Counted from the first letter of the stretch, positions 50,468-61,693 are shown. The stretch is 64,000 bases of DNA from Micromonospora chokoriensis (GCF_000718555.1 NZ_JOAN01000013.1:121902-185901), one strand, 5' to 3'. The notes: generated by a model not told the origin, from the letters alone. Program-made: numbers and translations.

Positions 50468-51506
50468 CGAACCACTGATCCTGGGTATCGAGACCTCCTG
50501 CGACGAGACCGGCGTCGGCATCGTGCGGGGGCACACCCTGCTGGCCGACGCGCTCGCGTCCAGCGTCGAGGAGCACGCGCGGTTCGGGGGTGTGGTGCCG
50601 GAGGTGGCCAGCCGGGCACACCTGGAGGCCATCGTGCCGACCATGGACCGGGCGCTGACCGAGGCCGGGGTCACGCTCGCCGACATCGACGCGATCGCGG
50701 TCACCTCCGGGCCGGGGCTGGCCGGCGCGCTGCTGGTCGGCGTCGCCGCAGCCAAGGGGTACGCGCTCGCCGCCGAGAAGCCCGTGTACGGCGTCAATCA
50801 CCTCGCCGCCCACGTCGCGGTGGACACCCTTGAGCACGGTCCACTGCCCGAACCCGCCATCGCGCTCCTGGTGTCCGGCGGCCACTCGTCCCTCCTGCTC
50901 GTCGACGACCTGGCCCGGGGGGTCACCCCGCTGGGCGCCACCATCGACGACGCGGCTGGCGAGGCGTTCGACAAGGTCGCCCGACTGCTCGGGTTGCCGT
51001 TCCCGGGGGGTCCGCCCATCGATCGGGAGGCCCGGGCCGGCGACGCAGCGGCGATCAAGTTCCCGCGCGGTCTGACCGCCGCGAAGGATCTCGCCGCCCA
51101 CCGCTACGACTTCTCGTTCTCTGGTCTGAAGACGGCGGTGGCCCGGTGGGTCGAGGCCCGTCAGCGTGCCGGTGAGCCGGTGCCGGTCGCCGACGTGGCC
51201 GCGTCCTTCCAGGAGGCGGTCTGTGACGTCCTGACCAACAAAGCGCTCGCCGCCTGCCGCGCGCAGGGGATCGAGACCCTGGTGATCGGCGGGGGAGTGG
51301 CGGCGAACTCGCGACTGCGGGCGATGGCCGAGCAGCGGGCCGAGAAGTACGGCATCCGGGTCCGGGTGCCCCGGCCGAAGCTGTGCACCGACAACGGCGC
51401 GATGGTGGCGGCGCTCGGTTCGCACCTGGTCGCCGCCGGGGTCGCGCCGAGTCGACTGGACCTACCAGCCGATTCGGCGCTGCCGTTGACCACGGTCAGC
51501 GTGTGA
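50460..51506 (+). CDS. tsaD: tRNA N6-adenosine threonylcarbamoyltransferase
   Basis: TsaD transfers the threonylcarbamoyl group to A37 of tRNA. The 348-residue ASKHA protein starts [17 protein letters not shown]. Its metal-binding histidines are in [13 protein letters not shown], with [13 protein letters not shown], the [25 protein letters not shown] segment and [11 protein letters not shown] following. It is the third gene of the tsaB-rimI-tsaD run. Confidence 0.97.
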   Translation: MADEPLILGIETSCDETGVGIVRGHTLLADALASSVEEHARFGGVVPEVASRAHLEAIVPTMDRALTEAGVTLADIDAIAVTSGPGLAGALLVGVAAAKGYALAAEKPVYGVNHLAAHVAVDTLEHGPLPEPAIALLVSGGHSSLLLVDDLARGVTPLGATIDDAAGEAFDKVARLLGLPFPGGPPIDREARAGDAAAIKFPRGLTAAKDLAAHRYDFSFSGLKTAVARWVEARQRAGEPVPVADVAASFQEAVCDVLTNKALAACRAQGIETLVIGGGVAANSRLRAMAEQRAEKYGIRVRVPRPKLCTDNGAMVAALGSHLVAAGVAPSRLDLPADSALPLTTVSV

Positions 51507-51520
51507 CGGGGGCGGCCGAC

Positions 51521-51775
51521 ATGATCGTGCGAATGTGGGAGGCGCGTGCCGAGGCGTACGGCGTCGCTGACCTGATCACCTGGGTGTGTGACACCGCCCT
51601 GCCCGAGTTGGAGCACGACCCGCTCTACCTCTCCAGCGAGGTCTTCTCCTCGACCGACCACCGTGTGGTGGTCATCTCCAAGTGGCGCAGCAACCCGCGC
51701 CCGCTGCCTGACCCGCCAGCGCTGCTGGTGGCCCGCGCTCCGCACTCCTGGGACTTCACCCAGGTCGATCGCTGA
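51521..51775 (+). CDS. Small conserved protein, possibly monooxygenase-like fold
   Basis: An 84-residue protein (MIVRMWEARAEAYGVADLI, then HRVVVISKWRSN). The pattern of strands and helices recalls the small antibiotic-biosynthesis monooxygenase (ABM) fold, but the match is only by eye. The GTG at 51503 that overlaps the tsaD stop is an alternative start. It is probably the last gene of the tsaB operon. Confidence 0.65.
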   Translation: MIVRMWEARAEAYGVADLITWVCDTALPELEHDPLYLSSEVFSSTDHRVVVISKWRSNPRPLPDPPALLVARAPHSWDFTQVDR

Positions 51776-51807
51776 CGCGAGCCACCATCCAGGCTGCTGG
51801 CCGACGG

Positions 51808-52548
51808 TCAGCTGCGGCGCAACATCCGGTAGGTGGCGATTCCGCCCGTACCGAGCGCGGCGAGGAAGACCAGCCAGACGACGGTGCTGCTGACTCCGAC
51901 CTGCGGGCCGGAGTTGGCCGAGGCGGCGGCCAAGAGCCCATCCTCGCCCGGGGCAGGCAGCGCGGCCGGCGGCAGCTCCGGCCAGCGGACCAGGCCGGTG
52001 CTCTCCAGCATCTGCATGTGGTGCATCACGAAGCCGTTGGAGTCGTCGCAGAGCTTGCGGACGGTGGCATCCCGGGTGCTGGCGCGGACCGCGCCGATCA
52101 CCGGGAAGATCTTGCCGTGGGCGACCCGGAGCCGGGTGACGAAGATCTGGTCGAACCGAGCGCCGGAGGCCTTCTGCATCTCGGCCAACCAGCCCTTCTG
52201 CTCGGCGGTCGGCTCGCTGGGGATCGTCGCGCCCAACTTGTTGGCCGCGTCGACGACCAACTGGTCGAGCCTCTGGTGCTCGTTGGCGATCCCGGCGCCG
52301 ATCTCCCGGACCTTCGCCGACTGCCCCTTCTCGGCGGCCATCTGACCGGCTGGCATCTCCCACAGCCCGGCCAGCCGCACCCCGTTGAGCAGCGTCATGT
52401 CGGCGGCGTTGAGCTGCTGGCCACCGGCGGGCGCGGCGACGGCCACGCCGGGCAGGACACCGACCCCCGCGATGATCGCGATGAGCAGCATCGCCGCTCG
52501 GTGGGTCCGGGTGCCCAGTCGACGACGGGCGGATCTGAGCGGTGCCAT
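51808..52548 (-). CDS. DUF4142 secreted, membrane-anchored protein
   Basis: A 246-residue protein. The N-terminal signal (AAMLLIAIIAGVGVLPGVAVAAPA) is followed by a helical DUF4142 domain at about residues 45-185 (LNAADMTLLNGVRLAGLWEMPAGQMAAEKGQSAKVREIGAGIANEHQRLDQ). A linker and a C-terminal membrane segment with basic end (VVWLVFLAALGTGGIATYRMLRRS) complete it. The domain should face outward. Function unknown. It appears monocistronic. Confidence 0.82.
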   Translation of the reverse strand: MAPLRSARRRLGTRTHRAAMLLIAIIAGVGVLPGVAVAAPAGGQQLNAADMTLLNGVRLAGLWEMPAGQMAAEKGQSAKVREIGAGIANEHQRLDQLVVDAANKLGATIPSEPTAEQKGWLAEMQKASGARFDQIFVTRLRVAHGKIFPVIGAVRASTRDATVRKLCDDSNGFVMHHMQMLESTGLVRWPELPPAALPAPGEDGLLAAASANSGPQVGVSSTVVWLVFLAALGTGGIATYRMLRRS

Positions 52549-52707
52549 GTCTGTGGTGCCTCCTCGGTCCGGACCGGAATGCGTCTGGACCGGGCAGCCG
52601 TGCCTTGCCGGTTGCCCGTCCGCCCACTGGTACGGACCGATTGCGCGATCAGTTCATCGCAGGGCGCCGCGGATCAACGGATGAAGCGGATCAGCGGACG
52701 AAGCGGA

Positions 52708-53004
52708 TCAGCGGGTGGCGGCGAGGAGGCCGCCGAGCAGCAGCAGGGTGAGCGCCGCAGCCGCGAAGACCATCAGCAGCTCCCGACGCCCGTGCCCGAC
52801 GGGGCCGCTGTCAACGACCGGGTTGGGCAGAGCCGGCAGATCGCGGGTCAGCGCGGCCAGGTCACCGAGGGTCCGGGCCGTCCACACCGCACCCGCCCGA
52901 TCGGAGAACTCGTCAAGCGTCAGCCGGCCCGCCGCAGTGTGCTGGTGCAGCACGGCGACCACTTGGTTGCGGTCGTCGTCGGAGGCGCGCAGCTCGACAT
53001 CCAC
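52708..53004 (-). CDS. DUF1707 membrane protein
   Basis: A 98-residue protein with the DUF1707 motif ELRASDDDRNQVVAVLHQHTAAGRLTLDEFSDRAGAVWTARTLGDLAALTRDLP, followed by one membrane segment (LLMVFAAAALTLLLLGGLLAA). DUF1707 is a common small actinobacterial domain of unknown function. A short direct repeat (GAAGCGGATCAGCGG, twice) overlaps its 3' end near 52680-52712. Confidence 0.88.
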   Translation of the reverse strand: MDVELRASDDDRNQVVAVLHQHTAAGRLTLDEFSDRAGAVWTARTLGDLAALTRDLPALPNPVVDSGPVGHGRRELLMVFAAAALTLLLLGGLLAATR

Positions 53005-53023
53005 GCCGGACAGCGTACGCGGA

Positions 53024-54205
53024 TCAGCCCACGTCGAGGGGGTCGGCGAGGAGCCGTTCGAAGGCCAGTTCGGCGGCGCCGATCAGGGGCGCATCCTCGC
53101 CCAACTTCGGCGTACGGAGCCGGACGTGCTCCAGGCAGGCGCCGAGCGCGTTCGAGTTGAGCCGGCTGCGGATCTGGGCCGCCGCCGCGAGGTAGAGGTC
53201 ACGCATGGTCCCACCGAAGATGACCATCTCGGGGTTGAAGATGTTCACCAGGTTGGCGACGCCGAAGCCGAGCCAGTCGCCGGCCTGGCGGACCGCTGTC
53301 TGGGCCCGGGCGTCGCCTCGGTCGGCGGCGTCGAAGACCCCCAGCAGCGCGTCGCGGCCCCGGGCCTCGGAGCGTCCGGCGGCGCGGAGCAGACCGTGCT
53401 CGCCGATCTCGGTCTCCCAGCAGCCCCGGGAACCGCACTCACAGGGCCGCCCGTCGCGGACCACCTTCATGTGGCCGACCTCGCCGCCGTACCCACCATG
53501 CCCGGTCAGCCGGCGTCCGCCGGCGATGATGCCGGCGCCCACGCCGACGTCGCCGTACAGGTAGAGGACGTTGTCGCAACCCGCCGCCACACCCCGGGCG
53601 TGCTCGGCGAACGCGGCTACGTCGGCCACGTTGCCCACGGTGATCGGTACGTCGATGCCCAACTCGTCGGCGAGGGCCGCGCCGATCGGCTCATCCACCC
53701 AGCCGGTGGTCGGGCCGAGTCGGACCAGACCGTCGTCGCGGCGGACCATGCCGCAGACCGCGACGCCGGCACCGACGCAGATCGCGTCCGCCGGCACCAA
53801 CTGCTGCATCTCCTTGACCGCGCCGGCCAGCAGCGGCGCGGCCTCCGCGGCCAACAGCCCGCGCGGTCGGTCCAGATCCCGGCGGTCCAGGACCGCGCCG
53901 CCCAGCCCGATCCGGGCGGCGCGCAGCCGGTCCACCTCCACTGAGTACGCGTACGCGTAGACCCGGGCCGACTCGGGCCGGACGACGAGTGACGGTCGTC
54001 CGGCCCGGCCGGTCTCCTTCGGTGCCCCTTCGCTGACCAGCCCCACCGCGGACAGGTCGGTGGTGAGCGCGCCGATGGTGCTGCGGTTGAGGCCCAGCGT
54101 GGTGGTCAGCTCGGCACGCGTGGTCGCCCCGTGGACGTGCACGTGCCGCAGCAGGGCCCCGAGGTTCTGCCGTCGGACGTCATCCTGGCTCGGTCCTGGG
54201 CGCAT
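53024..54205 (-). CDS. ROK-family transcriptional regulator
   Basis: A 393-residue regulator. The N-terminal winged helix (NLGALLRHVHVHGATTRAELTTTLGLNRSTIGALTTDLSAVGLV) is followed by a ROK sugar-kinase-like domain with ICVGAGVAVCG and GGYGGEVGHMKVVRDGRPCECGSRGCWET, whose Cys/His set binds zinc. Such NagC/XylR-type proteins control sugar uptake genes. It follows the sugar ABC importer on the same strand with a 22-bp gap, so it probably regulates it. Confidence 0.93.
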   Translation of the reverse strand: MRPGPSQDDVRRQNLGALLRHVHVHGATTRAELTTTLGLNRSTIGALTTDLSAVGLVSEGAPKETGRAGRPSLVVRPESARVYAYAYSVEVDRLRAARIGLGGAVLDRRDLDRPRGLLAAEAAPLLAGAVKEMQQLVPADAICVGAGVAVCGMVRRDDGLVRLGPTTGWVDEPIGAALADELGIDVPITVGNVADVAAFAEHARGVAAGCDNVLYLYGDVGVGAGIIAGGRRLTGHGGYGGEVGHMKVVRDGRPCECGSRGCWETEIGEHGLLRAAGRSEARGRDALLGVFDAADRGDARAQTAVRQAGDWLGFGVANLVNIFNPEMVIFGGTMRDLYLAAAAQIRSRLNSNALGACLEHVRLRTPKLGEDAPLIGAAELAFERLLADPLDVG

Positions 54206-54227
54206 GCTGGTGCTACCTTCCGCGTGG

Positions 54228-55490
54228 TCAGCGGGTGCCGGTGGCTGCCGCGCGGCGGCGGGAGAGCGCGTCGACGCTGGCGGCGAGCAGCAGCACGACG
54301 CCGGTGACCACGTACTTGACTCCCGCGGTGTACCCCATCAGGCCCATCCCGTTTTCGATGACCGCGACCACCGCGCCGCCGAGGACGGCGTCGAGGACGC
54401 GGCCCTTGCCACCGAAGAGGCTGGTGCCGCCGATCACCGCCGCGCCGACCGCGTAGAGCAGTACGTTACTGCCCCCGGTGTTCGGGTCGACCGAGTTGGC
54501 CCGGCTGGCCGCCACGATGCCACCGATGGCGGCCATGGACGAGCAGATCACGAAGACGGAGATTCGGATCCGGTCGACTCCGATGCCGGCCCGGCGGGCC
54601 GCTTCCCGGTTGCCGCCCACGGCGTAGATGTGCCGGCCGTAGCTGGTGCGTTGGAGCACGAAGGTCCAGATGATCAGCAGCACCGCGATGATCGGCACCA
54701 CGATCGGCACACCCTTGAGTGAGCTGATCAGGACGTTGCGGCTGCGCTCCAGGTTGAGCACGTACACAGCGGCGCCGAGGATGACGGCGAGCCCGCCGAT
54801 CCGCAGCGCCACCACCGCGATGGGGTCGGTGATCAGCCCGCGGGCCGCCCGGGTGCGGTGGCGCAGCAGTTGCACCGTCGCGTAGCCGACGACCGCGAGG
54901 GCGGTCAGCGCCCAGCCCAACGTGGGGCCGAGGTTGCGGTTGGCGATGGCGACCAGCACGTCGTCGCGGACGGAGATGTTGGTGCCATCCTTGACGAGCA
55001 GCAGCACGACGCCCTGGAAGGCGAGGAAGCCGGCGAGGGTGACCACGAAGGACGGGATACCGATCTTCGCGACGAGCATGCCGAGCGTGGTGCCGATGAC
55101 CACGCCGGTGGCGACCGCGGCGAGCACGGCGACCCACCAGGGGTAGCCGAGCACGGTGACCACATTGGCCAGCACCGCCGCGCAGACGCCGCTGGCGAAG
55201 CCGGCGGAGAGGTCGATCTCGCCGAGCAGCAGCACGAAGACCAGGCCCATCGCGATCAGCGTGACCGCCGCGCCCTGGGTGAAGAGGTTGGCGAAGTTGC
55301 CGGCCGACAGGAACGACGACGGCCGCATGATCGCGAAGACGGTGCAGAGCACGATCAGGCCGAGTACGGCCGGCAGTGCGCCGACGTCGCCACCGCGTAC
55401 CCGACTCAGGTAGTTGCGGAAGTGGCCTCCGATGGTCGGCGTCGGTGTGACGGCGGCGGGGCCGTCCTTCCGCACGGCGGTGGTGGTCAT
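54228..55490 (-). CDS. Sugar ABC transporter permease (xylose/ribose type)
   Basis: A 420-residue permease with about 10-12 membrane segments. It begins LPAVLGLIVLCTVFAIMRPSSFLSAGNFANLFTQGAAVTLIAMGLVFVLLLGEIDLSAG and has the XylH-like ending NVLLYAVGAAVIGGTSLFGGKGRVLDAVLGGAVVAVIENGMGLMG. It overlaps the ATPase gene by 4 bp. The length fits XylH rather than the shorter RbsC. Confidence 0.92.
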   Translation of the reverse strand: MTTTAVRKDGPAAVTPTPTIGGHFRNYLSRVRGGDVGALPAVLGLIVLCTVFAIMRPSSFLSAGNFANLFTQGAAVTLIAMGLVFVLLLGEIDLSAGFASGVCAAVLANVVTVLGYPWWVAVLAAVATGVVIGTTLGMLVAKIGIPSFVVTLAGFLAFQGVVLLLVKDGTNISVRDDVLVAIANRNLGPTLGWALTALAVVGYATVQLLRHRTRAARGLITDPIAVVALRIGGLAVILGAAVYVLNLERSRNVLISSLKGVPIVVPIIAVLLIIWTFVLQRTSYGRHIYAVGGNREAARRAGIGVDRIRISVFVICSSMAAIGGIVAASRANSVDPNTGGSNVLLYAVGAAVIGGTSLFGGKGRVLDAVLGGAVVAVIENGMGLMGYTAGVKYVVTGVVLLLAASVDALSRRRAAATGTR

Positions 55491-56305
55491 CGGACGCCTC
55501 CTGAGGTCGAGTCGGCCGGCTGCGGGCCGTCGCCGTTGCTGCCCGGGTCGGTGGCGAGGCCGAGCCCGCCCGAGCGCCCGGCGGTGATCAGCTCGACCAC
55601 CTGGGCGTGGGTGATGTCGGTGGTCTTCACCTGGGCGACCATCTGGCCGAGGTACAGCGCGGCGATCCGGTCGGAGACGGCGAAGACGTCGTTCATGTTG
55701 TGCGAGATGAGCACCACGGCCAGGCCGTTGTCGGCGAGGCGGCGGACCAGTTCGAGCACCTGGGCGGTCTGTGCCACGCCGAGCGCCGCGGTCGGCTCGT
55801 CCAGGATGACCAGTTTGCTGTTCCAGAGCACCGCCTTGGCGATGGCCACGGTCTGGCGTTGCCCGCCGGAGAGGCTGGACACGTGCTGGCGGAGTGAGGT
55901 GACGGTGCGGATGGAGAGCCCCGCCAGGGTTTCGGCGGCGAGCTGTTCCATGGTCGGCTCGTCGAGGACGATGCCGCTGCGCTTCTCCCGGCCGAGGAAC
56001 ATGTTCTGCACGATGTCGAGGTTGTCGCAGAGCGCGAGGTCCTGGTAGACGACCTCGATGCCGAGCGAGGCGGCGTCGCGGGGGCTGCCGATGTGCACCG
56101 GTTCACCGTTGAACAGGAACTCTCCGGCGTCGGTGGGGTGGATGCCGCTGATGCACTTCACCAGGGTCGACTTGCCGGCGCCGTTGTCGCCGACCAGTGC
56201 GGTCACTTCGCCCGGGTGGACGGTCAGGGCGACGTCGCGGAGCACCTGGACGGGACCGAAGCTCTTGTCGATCCCGCGGAGTTCCAGCAGGGGGGTCGCG
56301 GACAC
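55487..56305 (-). CDS. Sugar ABC transporter ATP-binding protein (single domain)
   Basis: A 272-residue ATPase with Walker A GDNGAGKSTLVKCI, the Q-loop VVYQDLALCDNLDIVQNMFLGRE, signature LSGGQRQTVAIAKAV, Walker B LVILDEPTAALG and VLISHNMNDV. Most xylose/ribose ATPases carry two such domains in about 500 residues; this one has only one, so it should act as a homodimer, as in FrcA-type systems. It lies between the binding protein (114 bp gap with a hairpin) and the permease. Confidence 0.92.
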   Translation of the reverse strand: MSATPLLELRGIDKSFGPVQVLRDVALTVHPGEVTALVGDNGAGKSTLVKCISGIHPTDAGEFLFNGEPVHIGSPRDAASLGIEVVYQDLALCDNLDIVQNMFLGREKRSGIVLDEPTMEQLAAETLAGLSIRTVTSLRQHVSSLSGGQRQTVAIAKAVLWNSKLVILDEPTAALGVAQTAQVLELVRRLADNGLAVVLISHNMNDVFAVSDRIAALYLGQMVAQVKTTDITHAQVVELITAGRSGGLGLATDPGSNGDGPQPADSTSGGVR

Positions 56306-56348
56306 GGGGGTCTCCTTCTTAAGGGAGGGTCGGGGCCCGTCCGGCGGG

Positions 56349-56388
56349 CGCCGCCCGGCACGGGAGGGTGCTCCCGTGCCGGGCGGCG
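56349..56388 (-). terminator. Strong hairpin between sugar-binding protein and ATPase genes
   Basis: A perfect 18-bp stem (CGCCGCCCGGCACGGGAG with its complement) and a 4-nt loop lie just after the binding-protein stop. It probably stops much of the transcription or protects the upstream mRNA, giving more binding protein than transporter. Confidence 0.75.
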
Positions 56389-56419
56389 ATGGTCGTTCCG
56401 GCGGGTACTGCGGCGTCGG

Positions 56420-57505
56420 TCAGCTGATGCCGGCTTCGGCGCAGAACTTGGCGTACGCCGCGGTGCAGACCTCTTCCTTGGTCACGTAGCCGTCGGCGAT
56501 GACGTCCTTGACGCTCTCCTTGTAGATGGCCTTCGGGGTGAGCAGCACCGAGGGGACGTCCCGGTCACCGTCCTTCACCGTCTGGCCGGTGTCCTTCTTC
56601 TCACCCTTGGCGAGCGCGATGGCCAGGTCGGAGGCGGCCTTGGCCTCTTCCCGAACCGCCTTGTAGACGGTCATGCACTGGTCACCGGCGAGGATGTTCT
56701 GCAGGCCCTCGACGCTGGCGTCCTGCCCGGTCACCGGCACCTTGCCGTTGAGCTTGTTCTTCTTCAAGATCGAGATCGCGGCGTTGCCGAGACCGTCGTT
56801 GGCGGCCAGCACACCGTCGATCTTGCCGTTGGCCGTGGTGAGCTGCTGCTCGAAGATCGTCGCGGCCTGCGCGTTGTCCCACGCCGGCACCGCGTCCTCA
56901 GGGCCCTTGACGTACTCCTTGGAGTCGAACTTCGGCTTGAGCACCGAGTCGTAGCCGGCCTTGAAGAGGGTGGCGTTGTTGTCGGTGGGGGAGCCGTTCA
57001 GGTACGCCACGACGGGGTTCTTGGCGCCCTTCTCGGTCAGGCACTTCGACAGACCCTCGCCCTGGAGCTTGCCGACGGTCTCGTTGTCGAAGCTGACGTA
57101 GTACTGGGCGGAGCCGCCGAGGGTGAGCCGGTCGTAGTCGATGGTGGCGACGCCCTGCGACTTGGCCTTGTCGAGCACGGCCTTGCCGGTGCCGGAGTCC
57201 AGGTTGACGATCATCAGAACGGTGACGCCGCCGGTGATCATCTGGTCGGCGATGGTCTGGAAGGCGGTCTTGTCGTTCTGGGCGTTCTGGATGTCGGCCT
57301 GGACGCCGGCGGCCTTGAACGCCTCCTCCAGGAACCGACGGTCAGCGGTCTCCCAGCGGACGGACGACTTGCTGTCCGGGAGGATCACGCCGATCTTGGG
57401 GGTCTTGTCGGCGGCCTTGTCGCCGGAGTCGTCGTTGCCACAGGCGGTCAAGCCGCCGGTCGTGAGCAGGCCCACGGCGGCGATGGTGAGGAGCCCCTTA
57501 CGCAT
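56420..57505 (-). CDS. Sugar ABC transporter substrate-binding lipoprotein (xylose/ribose type)
   Basis: A 361-residue binding protein. The signal ends TTGGLTAC with the lipid cysteine at 22. The mature part has the XylF-like features IGVILPDSKSSVRWETADRRFLEEAFKAAGVQADIQNAQNDK, VATIDYDRLTLGGSAQYYVSFDN, VVAYLNGSPTDNNATLFKAGY and GVLAANDGLGNAAISIL. Several of these resemble D-xylose binders more than ribose or galactose binders. First gene of the importer operon; ATG at 57505. Confidence 0.92.
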   Translation of the reverse strand: MRKGLLTIAAVGLLTTGGLTACGNDDSGDKAADKTPKIGVILPDSKSSVRWETADRRFLEEAFKAAGVQADIQNAQNDKTAFQTIADQMITGGVTVLMIVNLDSGTGKAVLDKAKSQGVATIDYDRLTLGGSAQYYVSFDNETVGKLQGEGLSKCLTEKGAKNPVVAYLNGSPTDNNATLFKAGYDSVLKPKFDSKEYVKGPEDAVPAWDNAQAATIFEQQLTTANGKIDGVLAANDGLGNAAISILKKNKLNGKVPVTGQDASVEGLQNILAGDQCMTVYKAVREEAKAASDLAIALAKGEKKDTGQTVKDGDRDVPSVLLTPKAIYKESVKDVIADGYVTKEEVCTAAYAKFCAEAGIS

Positions 57506-57604
57506 GTGCAGGGTCCTTTCGGAGGTGGGGGAGGTGTTGTTTTGTTGTGTCCGGCAACGTATTTCGGGTCACACCGGCCCCACAAGACCACGCAGGTGCA
57601 TAGT

Positions 57605-57623
57605 TTGTTGGGAGCGATAACAA
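57605..57623 (-). promoter_or_regulatory. Operator candidate upstream of the sugar importer
   Basis: TTGTTGGGAGCGATAACAA is a gapped palindrome (TTGTT...AACAA) about 100 bp before the binding-protein start. It resembles operators of LacI and ROK sugar regulators in actinobacteria. The ROK gene at the end of the operon is the obvious candidate regulator. The region 57506-57683 is otherwise gene-free and AT-richer than average. Confidence 0.5.
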
Positions 57624-57683
57624 TTCAGCAACGCCACTGTTACGTGCTGGTCATCCCACAGACGTCGACCGTCACGAGAGTCT

Positions 57684-58163
57684 TCAGCGGGTCTGCAACG
57701 GCGCGGTGCGCGCGTCGGTCAGCGCCACCAGATCCGCCGCCGCCAGTTCGAGCTGCAGGCCGCGCCGACCAGCCGAGACGTAGATCGTCGGCAGGTCCAG
57801 CGCGGATTCGTCCAGCACGGTGGGCAGTCGCTTGCGCTGCCCGAGCGGGCTGATCCCACCGCGTACGTAGCCGGTGGCCCGCTCGGCGACCACCCGGTCG
57901 GCCAGCGCCGCCCGCTTGCCACCGACCGCCGCCGCGAGCGCCTTGAGATCCAGCTCGCCGGTGACCGGAACGACCGCCACGGTGAGCGCGCCGTCGACCT
58001 CGGTCACCAGCGACTTGAACACGCGCTCCGGTGCCACGCCGAGCGCCGCCGCCACCAACGCGCCGTAGTTCGGGGCGTCCGGTGCCACCCGGTACGGGTG
58101 GGTGCGGTGCGCGACCCCACGCTTGACCAACAGTGCCGTTGCCGGAGTGCCCTGTCCCGCCAC
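57684..58163 (-). CDS. YbaK/EbsC-type Cys-tRNA(Pro) deacylase
   Basis: A 159-residue YbaK-family editing protein that hydrolyses mischarged Cys-tRNA(Pro). Family segments are TPATALLVKRGVAHRTHPYRV, YGALVAAALGVAPERVFKSLVTEVDG, AVVPVTGELDLKALAAAVGGKRA and YVRGGISPLGQRKRLPTVLDESAL. The GTG at 58163 gives the expected length; the open frame to 59075 is read-through antisense-like sequence over the next gene. It follows the methyltransferase gene after 29 bp. Confidence 0.9.
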   Translation of the reverse strand: MAGQGTPATALLVKRGVAHRTHPYRVAPDAPNYGALVAAALGVAPERVFKSLVTEVDGALTVAVVPVTGELDLKALAAAVGGKRAALADRVVAERATGYVRGGISPLGQRKRLPTVLDESALDLPTIYVSAGRRGLQLELAAADLVALTDARTAPLQTR

Positions 58164-58192
58164 ATCGACGACGTTAGCGCCTGGGTCAGGCC

Positions 58193-59389
58193 CTACTCGA
58201 CCGGCTGGCCGATCAGCACGGTCGGTGCGCCGGCGACCCGGGTGAGCACCAGGCTCGCCGCCGCGTCCCCGGCCAGCCGCAGATCCCGCCGGAGCTGCTC
58301 CGGGGTGAGCGCCGAACCCCGCTTGAGGATCTCCACCCGGCCCACCCGACGGTCGCGCAGCAACGCCCGCAGCCGCTTGAGCGAGAACGGCAGCACGTCG
58401 GTGATCTCCAGACAGCGCGCGTACGGGGTGCGGATCGGCTGGTCGGCGTAGAGGTAGGCGATGCTCGGATCGCCCAGGGTGGCGTCCAGGTCGGTGGCCA
58501 GTTCGGCGACGAGGTGCGCGCGGACCACCGCCGGATCCGGGTCGTACAGGTAGCGTCGCGGCGGCCCGACCGACGCCTCGTCGGCACCCGAGCCGGTGAG
58601 CTGGTGGCGCTGGGCCTCGGCACCCCGCTGGCGGTAGAGGGTGGCGCGGCGGGGCACCTCCGCCAGTTCGCCGCACCAGAGCGCGGCCTCGACCAGGTCG
58701 CCGTCCACGCCGACCCACTCGGCCTCCGCGCCGGCCGGAATTAGCGCGTGGTCCAGGCCCGGGGCAACCTTCACCACTGTGTGCCGTACCCGCTCGGCCA
58801 GGCCGGTGACGAAGTCCCACGGTGGCGAGTAGGCGCGCGGGTCGAAGATCCGTCGCCCGGTGCCGGTGGTGCGTCGGGCCGGATCGCAGAACACCCCGTC
58901 GACCCGCGACACGTCGAACTCCATCGCGTCGCCGCACTCCACCGTGAACAGCTCGGCCAGCCCGGCCGCCGCGGCGTTGGCGGCGGCCATCGCCGCGGTC
59001 ACCGGGTCGGCCTCCACCCCGTACACCCGAATGCCGGCGCGGGCGGCGGCCAGCGCGTCGGCGCCAAGCCCGCACCCGAGATCGGCCAGGGTGCGCACGC
59101 CGGCCGCGTACAGCCGGGCGGCCCGATGGTCGGCGACCACCCGGCGGGTGGCCTGCTCCAGGCCGGGGCGGGTGAGGAACATCCCGGCGGCGGCCGAGCC
59201 GAACTTGCCCACCGCGCGGTGGCGCAGCTCGGCCTGGGTGAGCGCCGCCGCCGCCAGCGTCGGCGGCACCCCGGCCGCGCGCAGCGCCGACGCCGCGGCC
59301 AGCGGATCGCCGCCGGCCAGGTCGGCCGCCGCCGTGAGCGCGGCCGACCCCTCGGGGGTACGCAGCGCCGTCAGCTGATCGAGGTCCAC
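58193..59389 (-). CDS. Class I methyltransferase with THUMP-like C-terminal domain
   Basis: A 398-residue protein. The N-terminal half is helical; the SAM site is LADLGCGLGADALAAARAGIRVYGVEADPVTAAMAAANA (about 100-140), followed by VDGVFCDPARR. The C-terminal half has the THUMP-like pattern ending EILKRGSALTPEQLRRDLRLAG. The family probably modifies RNA; the target is unknown. It is divergent from groES, and its start is 53 bp from the first CIRCE element. Confidence 0.88.
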   Translation of the reverse strand: MDLDQLTALRTPEGSAALTAAADLAGGDPLAAASALRAAGVPPTLAAAALTQAELRHRAVGKFGSAAAGMFLTRPGLEQATRRVVADHRAARLYAAGVRTLADLGCGLGADALAAARAGIRVYGVEADPVTAAMAAANAAAAGLAELFTVECGDAMEFDVSRVDGVFCDPARRTTGTGRRIFDPRAYSPPWDFVTGLAERVRHTVVKVAPGLDHALIPAGAEAEWVGVDGDLVEAALWCGELAEVPRRATLYRQRGAEAQRHQLTGSGADEASVGPPRRYLYDPDPAVVRAHLVAELATDLDATLGDPSIAYLYADQPIRTPYARCLEITDVLPFSLKRLRALLRDRRVGRVEILKRGSALTPEQLRRDLRLAGDAAASLVLTRVAGAPTVLIGQPVE

Positions 59390-59441
59390 CCGGCCATTGT
59401 CCGGGTGGACCCGGAAATCCGGGCTGGCGGGGCGCGACTCG

Positions 59442-59468
59442 CTGGCACTCTCCTTGACGGAGTGCTAG
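59442..59468. promoter_or_regulatory. CIRCE element 1 (HrcA operator)
   Basis: CTGGCACTC-N9-GAGTGCTAG is two bases per arm from the consensus TTAGCACTC-N9-GAGTGCTAA and keeps perfect pairing. It overlaps the -35 of the groES promoter, so bound HrcA would block it. Confidence 0.88.
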
Positions 59469-59482
59469 CCACGGAATAACCT
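59454..59482 (+). promoter_or_regulatory. groES-groEL promoter
   Basis: TTGACG (59454-59459) and TAACCT (59477-59482) are separated by 17 bp. The -35 lies inside CIRCE 1, and CIRCE 2 follows just past the -10. The leader to groES is about 160 nt. Confidence 0.8.
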
Positions 59483-59486
59483 GCGA

Positions 59487-59513
59487 TTAGCACTCTCACC
59501 CTGAGGGTGCCAG
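59487..59513. promoter_or_regulatory. CIRCE element 2 (HrcA operator)
   Basis: TTAGCACTC-N9-GGGTGCCAG. The left arm is a perfect consensus; the right arm has changed at three positions. It lies at the expected transcription start. Confidence 0.85.
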
Positions 59514-59648
59514 CTTCCGGGTCTCGCGACCCGGTGGCGCACGCCAGGCGGACCGGCACCCGCGACGACGGCACCGCCCGGTGGCATGAGGCAGATTGAC
59601 GCTGGTCAGCCCCGCTGGCCAGCAACGAAACCAGTACCCCAGGAGGGT

Positions 59649-61674
<2,026 letters not shown>

Positions 61675-61693
61675 TCCGGTAGCGACACCCGTT

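Noticed and set aside
58164..59075. N-terminal extension of the YbaK protein
   Set aside because: It overlaps the methyltransferase gene on the same strand in another frame; the family length is met from GTG 58163.
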